From the NCBI RefSeq assembly GCF_018614195.1, contig NZ_JAGGOT010000034.1:62001-126000 (forward strand): a stretch of DNA of 64,000 nt. Reading direction: 5' to 3'. The position numbers and the translations under genes were made by a program. The notes below the pieces were generated by a model that searched no databases, was not told the DNA's origin, and saw nothing but the letters and a program-made list of their open reading frames with translations. Shown piece by piece: positions 62,572 through 64,000 of the stretch (position 1 is its first letter; each line of letters starts with the position of its first letter). Origin of the DNA: Streptomyces sp. ISL-43 (GTDB lineage Bacteria > Actinomycetota > Actinomycetes > Streptomycetales > Streptomycetaceae).

Positions 62572-63114
62572 TCAGCGAAGCGCCTTGGCGATCCGGTCGC
62601 GGAGGCCGTCATCGCTGATGGTGTCGAGCTCGCGCCAAGCGGCGTCGGAAACCTCTTCGGTCTGGAGGTCGCCGATGTCGGCGGTAGTGCGGAAGAGGAA
62701 TCGGAAGTCGAAGTGCTGGTGGGCCGGCTCCTCCTTGGTGGGGTTGGCCTCGATGGGGTGGACGTCGATGTGGAGGGCAGTCTCGCCGAGCGGGGTGACC
62801 AGGTGGGGCGGGATACCGGTCTCCTCGGCGAGCTCGCGGCCAGCTGCCTGGAGGAGGGTGTTGTCACCGGGCTCGATGTGCCCACCGGGCAGGAGCCATT
62901 TGCCGGTGGCCAGGTGGTGGATGTGCAGGACGCGCTGGTCGGCGCCGATGAGGATCGCTCCGGCGGTGATGTGGCCAGGCAGGGTCTTGCGGCTGGTGAG
63001 GTCGTCGCCGTCGTCGAGGAGGGCGAGGACGACGTCGAGCTCGGGCTTGGCCTCCGGGTGCTGGTCGAGGTAGGCGGCGAGGGTGGTGCGGATGTGGTCT
63101 GCCGTGATGGCCAT
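62572..63114 (-). CDS. Nudix hydrolase
   Basis: 180 aa. The Nudix box is complete: GGHIEPGDNTLLQAAGRELA then EETGI (G-x5-E-x7-REUxEExGU). It is flanked by ITAGAILIGADQRVLHIHH and HQHFDFRFLFRTTADI, the pattern of MutT-like enzymes with small substrates. The first ~40 residues are a helical extension (HIRTTLAAYLDQHPEAKPEL). ATG at 63114 has AGGTG upstream. It starts five bases after the stop of the S-adenosylhomocysteinase-like gene, so the two form an operon on the minus strand. Confidence 0.88.
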   Translation of the reverse strand: MAITADHIRTTLAAYLDQHPEAKPELDVVLALLDDGDDLTSRKTLPGHITAGAILIGADQRVLHIHHLATGKWLLPGGHIEPGDNTLLQAAGRELAEETGIPPHLVTPLGETALHIDVHPIEANPTKEEPAHQHFDFRFLFRTTADIGDLQTEEVSDAAWRELDTISDDGLRDRIAKALR

Positions 63115-63119
63115 GGTGA

Positions 63120-64000
63120 TCACCTGTTGAAGTAGTTGAGCCAAGTCGCCGCGATAGCGGCGCGGTCGGCCGCGGGGACCTCGTGGATGCCGGGGGCGAG
63201 GTCTCCGCGGGTGAGCATCCTGATCGCGGCGAGGATCTCGGCCTGGATCAGGAAGATGAACGGTCCAACGCTGGCACCGTGGATGAAGTTGACGGCGTTG
63301 CCGCCGTTCGCCAGATAGAAGTAATGGCCGGTGGTCTGGTAACGGGTGACGTGGTCGCCGACGGTGGTTCGGGTATAGACGTCTGGGAGTCCGTTCAGAT
63401 CCAGCTCGTCCTCGCTGCTGGTGACGGTGGCGACGTAGGCGCCGTTGCGGAGGTGGGCGAAGTCCTCGCCCCGCAGGGAGATCGCGCCGGTCGCGCAGAG
63501 GACGAGGCCAGCGCCGGTCAGGGCGGCTTCGCGGTCCCGGGCGACGGTGAAGCCCTGCGAAAGGGCCTGGGTGCGGCGGACGGGGTCGATGTCGAAGACG
63601 GTGACCTGGACGCCCTTGGCGTGCAGGAGCCGGGATATGGACGAGCCGAGCTTGCCGAAGCCGAGCACGAGGGCAGGGCGGCCATGGAGGATGTCGCCGC
63701 ATCCGCGGATGACGGCCTCGGTGGAGAAGACGACGGACTGGCCGACGAGGAAGTCCTCGGGGTCCTTCAGCGGGGACCGGGCGACGGAGATGACAGGGCA
63801 GGGCAGCTTGTCGAGGTCCTCGTAGCGGCGGTGGCCGTTCTCGGTGTCCTCGACCACCCCGGAAAGCCGACCGGAGAAGCGGCTGTTCACCGCCTCGAGG
63901 GTGGGGGCGAAGTAGCCGCCGACGTCCAGCAGGGCGAGGGTCTCGCCGCTGGCCCGGGATTCGAGGTAGTCCAGGGCGGTGTCGGGGTCGGTGAACAGCT
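63120..64000 (-). CDS. S-adenosylhomocysteinase-like NAD-binding protein (5' end outside window)
   Basis: About 293 residues visible; the frame is open at the window end. The NAD-binding segment GRPALVLGFGKLGSSISRLL then HAKGVQVTVFDIDPVRRTQA closely follows the Rossmann domain of S-adenosylhomocysteine hydrolase (GxGxxG, acidic FDIDP). The upstream VVFSTEAVIRGCGDILHG and following VLCATGAISLRGEDFAHLRN also match that layout (ATG..I, F..LRNGA). The C-terminus lacks the usual SAHH tail (K-x-D-x-Y-R-Y). It may act on another substrate. Operonic with the Nudix gene. Confidence 0.75.
   Translation of the reverse strand, partial: LFTDPDTALDYLESRASGETLALLDVGGYFAPTLEAVNSRFSGRLSGVVEDTENGHRRYEDLDKLPCPVISVARSPLKDPEDFLVGQSVVFSTEAVIRGCGDILHGRPALVLGFGKLGSSISRLLHAKGVQVTVFDIDPVRRTQALSQGFTVARDREAALTGAGLVLCATGAISLRGEDFAHLRNGAYVATVTSSEDELDLNGLPDVYTRTTVGDHVTRYQTTGHYFYLANGGNAVNFIHGASVGPFIFLIQAEILAAIRMLTRGDLAPGIHEVPAADRAAIAATWLNYFNR

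Overview
The window is actinobacterial and almost certainly from a Streptomyces. The evidence is very high GC in most coding regions, many GTG starts, GTGA/ATGA start-stop overlaps, and genus-typical genes: XRE/DUF397/ATPase trios, NsdA/NsdB-like regulators, class E and F sortases, a DasR-type operator before an AA10 chitin monooxygenase, and a PAS-GGDEF-EAL protein. No ribosomal or replication genes are present, so species cannot be assigned.

Layout. 1-7.2 kb is mixed accessory DNA: an SDR fragment, a GNAT enzyme, a TnpB-like IS605-family gene with a likely right-end/guide-RNA hairpin, a 3-hydroxyisobutyrate-dehydrogenase-like enzyme coupled to an NsdA/NsdB-like regulator, and an anti-sigma-like ATPase. 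7.3-15.1 kb is the most interesting segment, a tightly coupled operon that looks like an uncharacterised RiPP pathway. It holds a Nudix enzyme, a radical SAM/SPASM protein with an unknown C-terminal domain, a Cys-rich unknown, a 2OG-Fe(II) oxygenase, a P-loop kinase, a protein-kinase-like enzyme, a 47-aa candidate precursor peptide followed by a 16-bp perfect hairpin, an HExxH protein like the aKG-HExxH peptide beta-hydroxylases, and a serine hydrolase. A truncated phosphotransferase lies at its right edge.

15.7-20.5 kb carries another NsdA/NsdB-like regulator, an epimerase-like reductase and an XRE/DUF397/ATPase set. 20.6-24.2 kb is a lower-GC restriction-modification island: a NaeI-like and an NgoMIV-like endonuclease (unrelated folds, both families known to cut GCCGGC), one C5-cytosine methyltransferase and a Vsr nuclease. 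24.3-33.6 kb looks like core chromosome: SEC-C protein, sortase E, DUF3311 plus a broken SSF symporter, DUF6412 plus a YidC-like insertase, a FAH-family hydrolase, a Gfo/Idh/MocA oxidoreductase divergent from a ROK regulator with a palindromic operator between, and a LAxTG surface protein. 33.7-42.2 kb is a phosphonate (2-aminoethylphosphonate-type) uptake and catabolism locus: GntR regulator, FAD oxidoreductase, phosphonatase-like HAD, ABC transporter and a secreted phosphodiesterase.

42.3-60.2 kb holds cell-surface and chitin-related genes: HAD-IIA phosphatase, sortase F, NlpC/P60-type protein with two peptidoglycan-binding domains, a very long disordered SPFH protein, AA10 monooxygenase, acyl-CoA synthetase, IclR regulator, luciferase-like oxidoreductase, GH18 chitinase, PAS-GGDEF-EAL protein and M6 protease, plus two intact tRNA-Lys(CUU) genes. 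A GGTCTAGTCC operator is shared by the phosphonate and chitinase promoters, and the related palindrome GGTCTAGACC precedes the monooxygenase gene.

At 60,208-60,251 a 44-nt 3' fragment of the same tRNA-Lys sits beside its own terminator. Beyond it the sequence is unlike the chromosome: a J-domain mini-protein, a membrane protein, twin mini-ORFs, a Nudix enzyme and an S-adenosylhomocysteinase-like gene cut by the window end. I read this as the left end of an element integrated in a tRNA-Lys gene.
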